A program made the position numbers and the translations under genes. From Hepatocystis sp. ex Piliocolobus tephrosceles (Eukaryota > Apicomplexa > Aconoidasida > Haemosporida > Plasmodiidae): 16,900 nucleotides of DNA. How positions within the stretch are numbered: position 1 is the first letter of the stretch; each line of letters opens with the position of its first letter. Shown here piece by piece: positions 16,384-16,900 of this stretch. The notes under the pieces are model-generated. The model ran no database searches. It was not told where the DNA came from and was given only the letters and a program-made list of their open reading frames with translations. The DNA lies in assembly GCA_902459845.2 (NCBI GenBank), contig CABPSV020000411.1, forward strand, positions 1-16,900. Reading direction: 5' to 3'.

Positions 16384-16490
16384 TTTTTTGTCATGTTCTC
16401 TTTTTTTGTCCTGTTCCCCTTTTTTGTCTTGTTCCCCTTTTTTGTCCTGTTCCCCTTTTTTGTCCTGTTCCCCTTTTTTGTCCTGTTCCC
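16384..16490. repeat. 18-bp tandem repeat TTTTTTGTCCTGTTCCCC, about 6 copies
   Basis: About six units, the first more divergent (GTCATGTTCTC) and one 19 bp long through an extra T. The minus strand has no stop within the units and one frame would read GEQDKK repeats, but no start or longer frame supports translation. Confidence 0.92.
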
Positions 16491-16828
16491 TTTTTTTTTT
16501 TTTTTGTGTTTTTTAACATACCGTTTGTTAACTTTTTAACGTTTTTTATAATTTTTGATGACTTTTTCATTTTTAACCCTTAGATTGTTTGTAGACAAAA
16601 CATAAATGCCAATTTTTAGCAATAAATGTTTACAATTGCGTATACACATATATATATATATATAATGTTATTCCTTAAAAATAAAAGTTTAAAAAGCATT
16701 TTTAATAATACAAAAAAACACATAATTTATTAAAAAAAAAAAAAAATAATAAAAAAAGTACATATATTCACTTAAGAATAGTGTGGGCGGTAAATAAAAT
16801 TTTTATTGTAAATAATAAAAATAGTGCT

Positions 16829-16831
<3 letters not shown>

Positions 16832-16900
<69 letters not shown>
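16832..16900. repeat. Poly(A) run of 69 at window end
   Basis: Uninterrupted A run reaching the right edge of the window, so its full length is unknown. Confidence 0.95.

Larger units (their letters stand above)
16257..16900. other. 3' flank of KIN17
   Basis: 644 bases without a recognisable gene. It contains T-rich 3' UTR-like sequence, an 18-bp pyrimidine array (16384-16490), a T run (16491-16505), a TA run (about 16650-16663), short A runs and the terminal 69-base A run. No tRNA or other RNA gene is evident. Confidence 0.6.

Noticed and set aside
1..16900. P. falciparum as the source species
   Set aside because: The DXR leader and many residues differ from P. falciparum DXR as remembered, so only a related haemosporidian is supported.
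1..16900. Mobile element, virus-derived sequence, tRNA or rRNA
   Set aside because: No transposase, reverse transcriptase, terminal repeat with target duplication, cloverleaf or rRNA-like segment was seen on either strand.

Overview
The window is extremely AT-rich nuclear DNA from a haemosporidian parasite, almost certainly a Plasmodium species or a close relative. The evidence is homopolymer and TA runs of 20 to 72 bases between genes, proteins padded with Asn/Lys low complexity, short GTAAAA...AG introns, and apicoplast-targeted proteins with bipartite leaders. The DXR protein aligns closely with P. falciparum DXR as I remember it, with a constant offset of 25 residues at the active-site positions, but its leader is different. 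The species is therefore not P. falciparum. The very long homopolymers would fit an avian malaria lineage, but I cannot fix the species from sequence alone.

Layout: (1) 1-539, AT-rich upstream region starting in a 72-base T run. (2) 540-4508 (+), a 1322-residue coiled-coil/low-complexity protein of unknown function. (3) 4509-5228, convergent 3' region with a 16-bp repeat array, a 17-bp array and two inverted repeats. (4) 5229-6698 (-), AAG/MPG-family 3-methyladenine DNA glycosylase. (5) 6699-7834, divergent promoter region. (6) 7835-9565 (+), WD40 protein of the WRAP53/TCAB1 family. (7) 9566-10223, spacer and DXR promoter. (8) 10224-11762 (+), DXR, the fosmidomycin-target enzyme of the apicoplast MEP isoprenoid pathway. 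(9) 11763-12463, convergent 3' region with a cluster of palindromes. (10) 12464-13375 (-), apicoplast-type ribosomal protein L22. (11) 13376-14411, divergent promoter region. (12) 14412-16256 (+), KIN17, which I resolve into three exons. (13) 16257-16900, 3' flank with an 18-bp repeat array, ending in a 69-base A run.

The genes are independent eukaryotic units, not an operon. Two functional groups can be seen. DXR and L22 are convergent neighbours that should both act in the apicoplast (isoprenoid precursors and organellar translation). The glycosylase, the TCAB1-like protein and KIN17 belong to DNA repair, RNP/telomerase biology and nucleic-acid binding. I see no tRNA, rRNA, transposon, CRISPR or viral element. 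The most unusual points are: a TA microsatellite inside the start of the glycosylase gene, which could switch its N-terminus; a uORF separated from the TCAB1 frame by a 21-base A run; a Trp-containing WKGV repeat in the DXR leader; a 16-bp array in which each full unit carries a three-codon ORF and whose first copy contains the stop codon of the coiled-coil gene; hairpin-forming repeats at the glycosylase stop; and a TNxIN repeat that is open in four of six frames.
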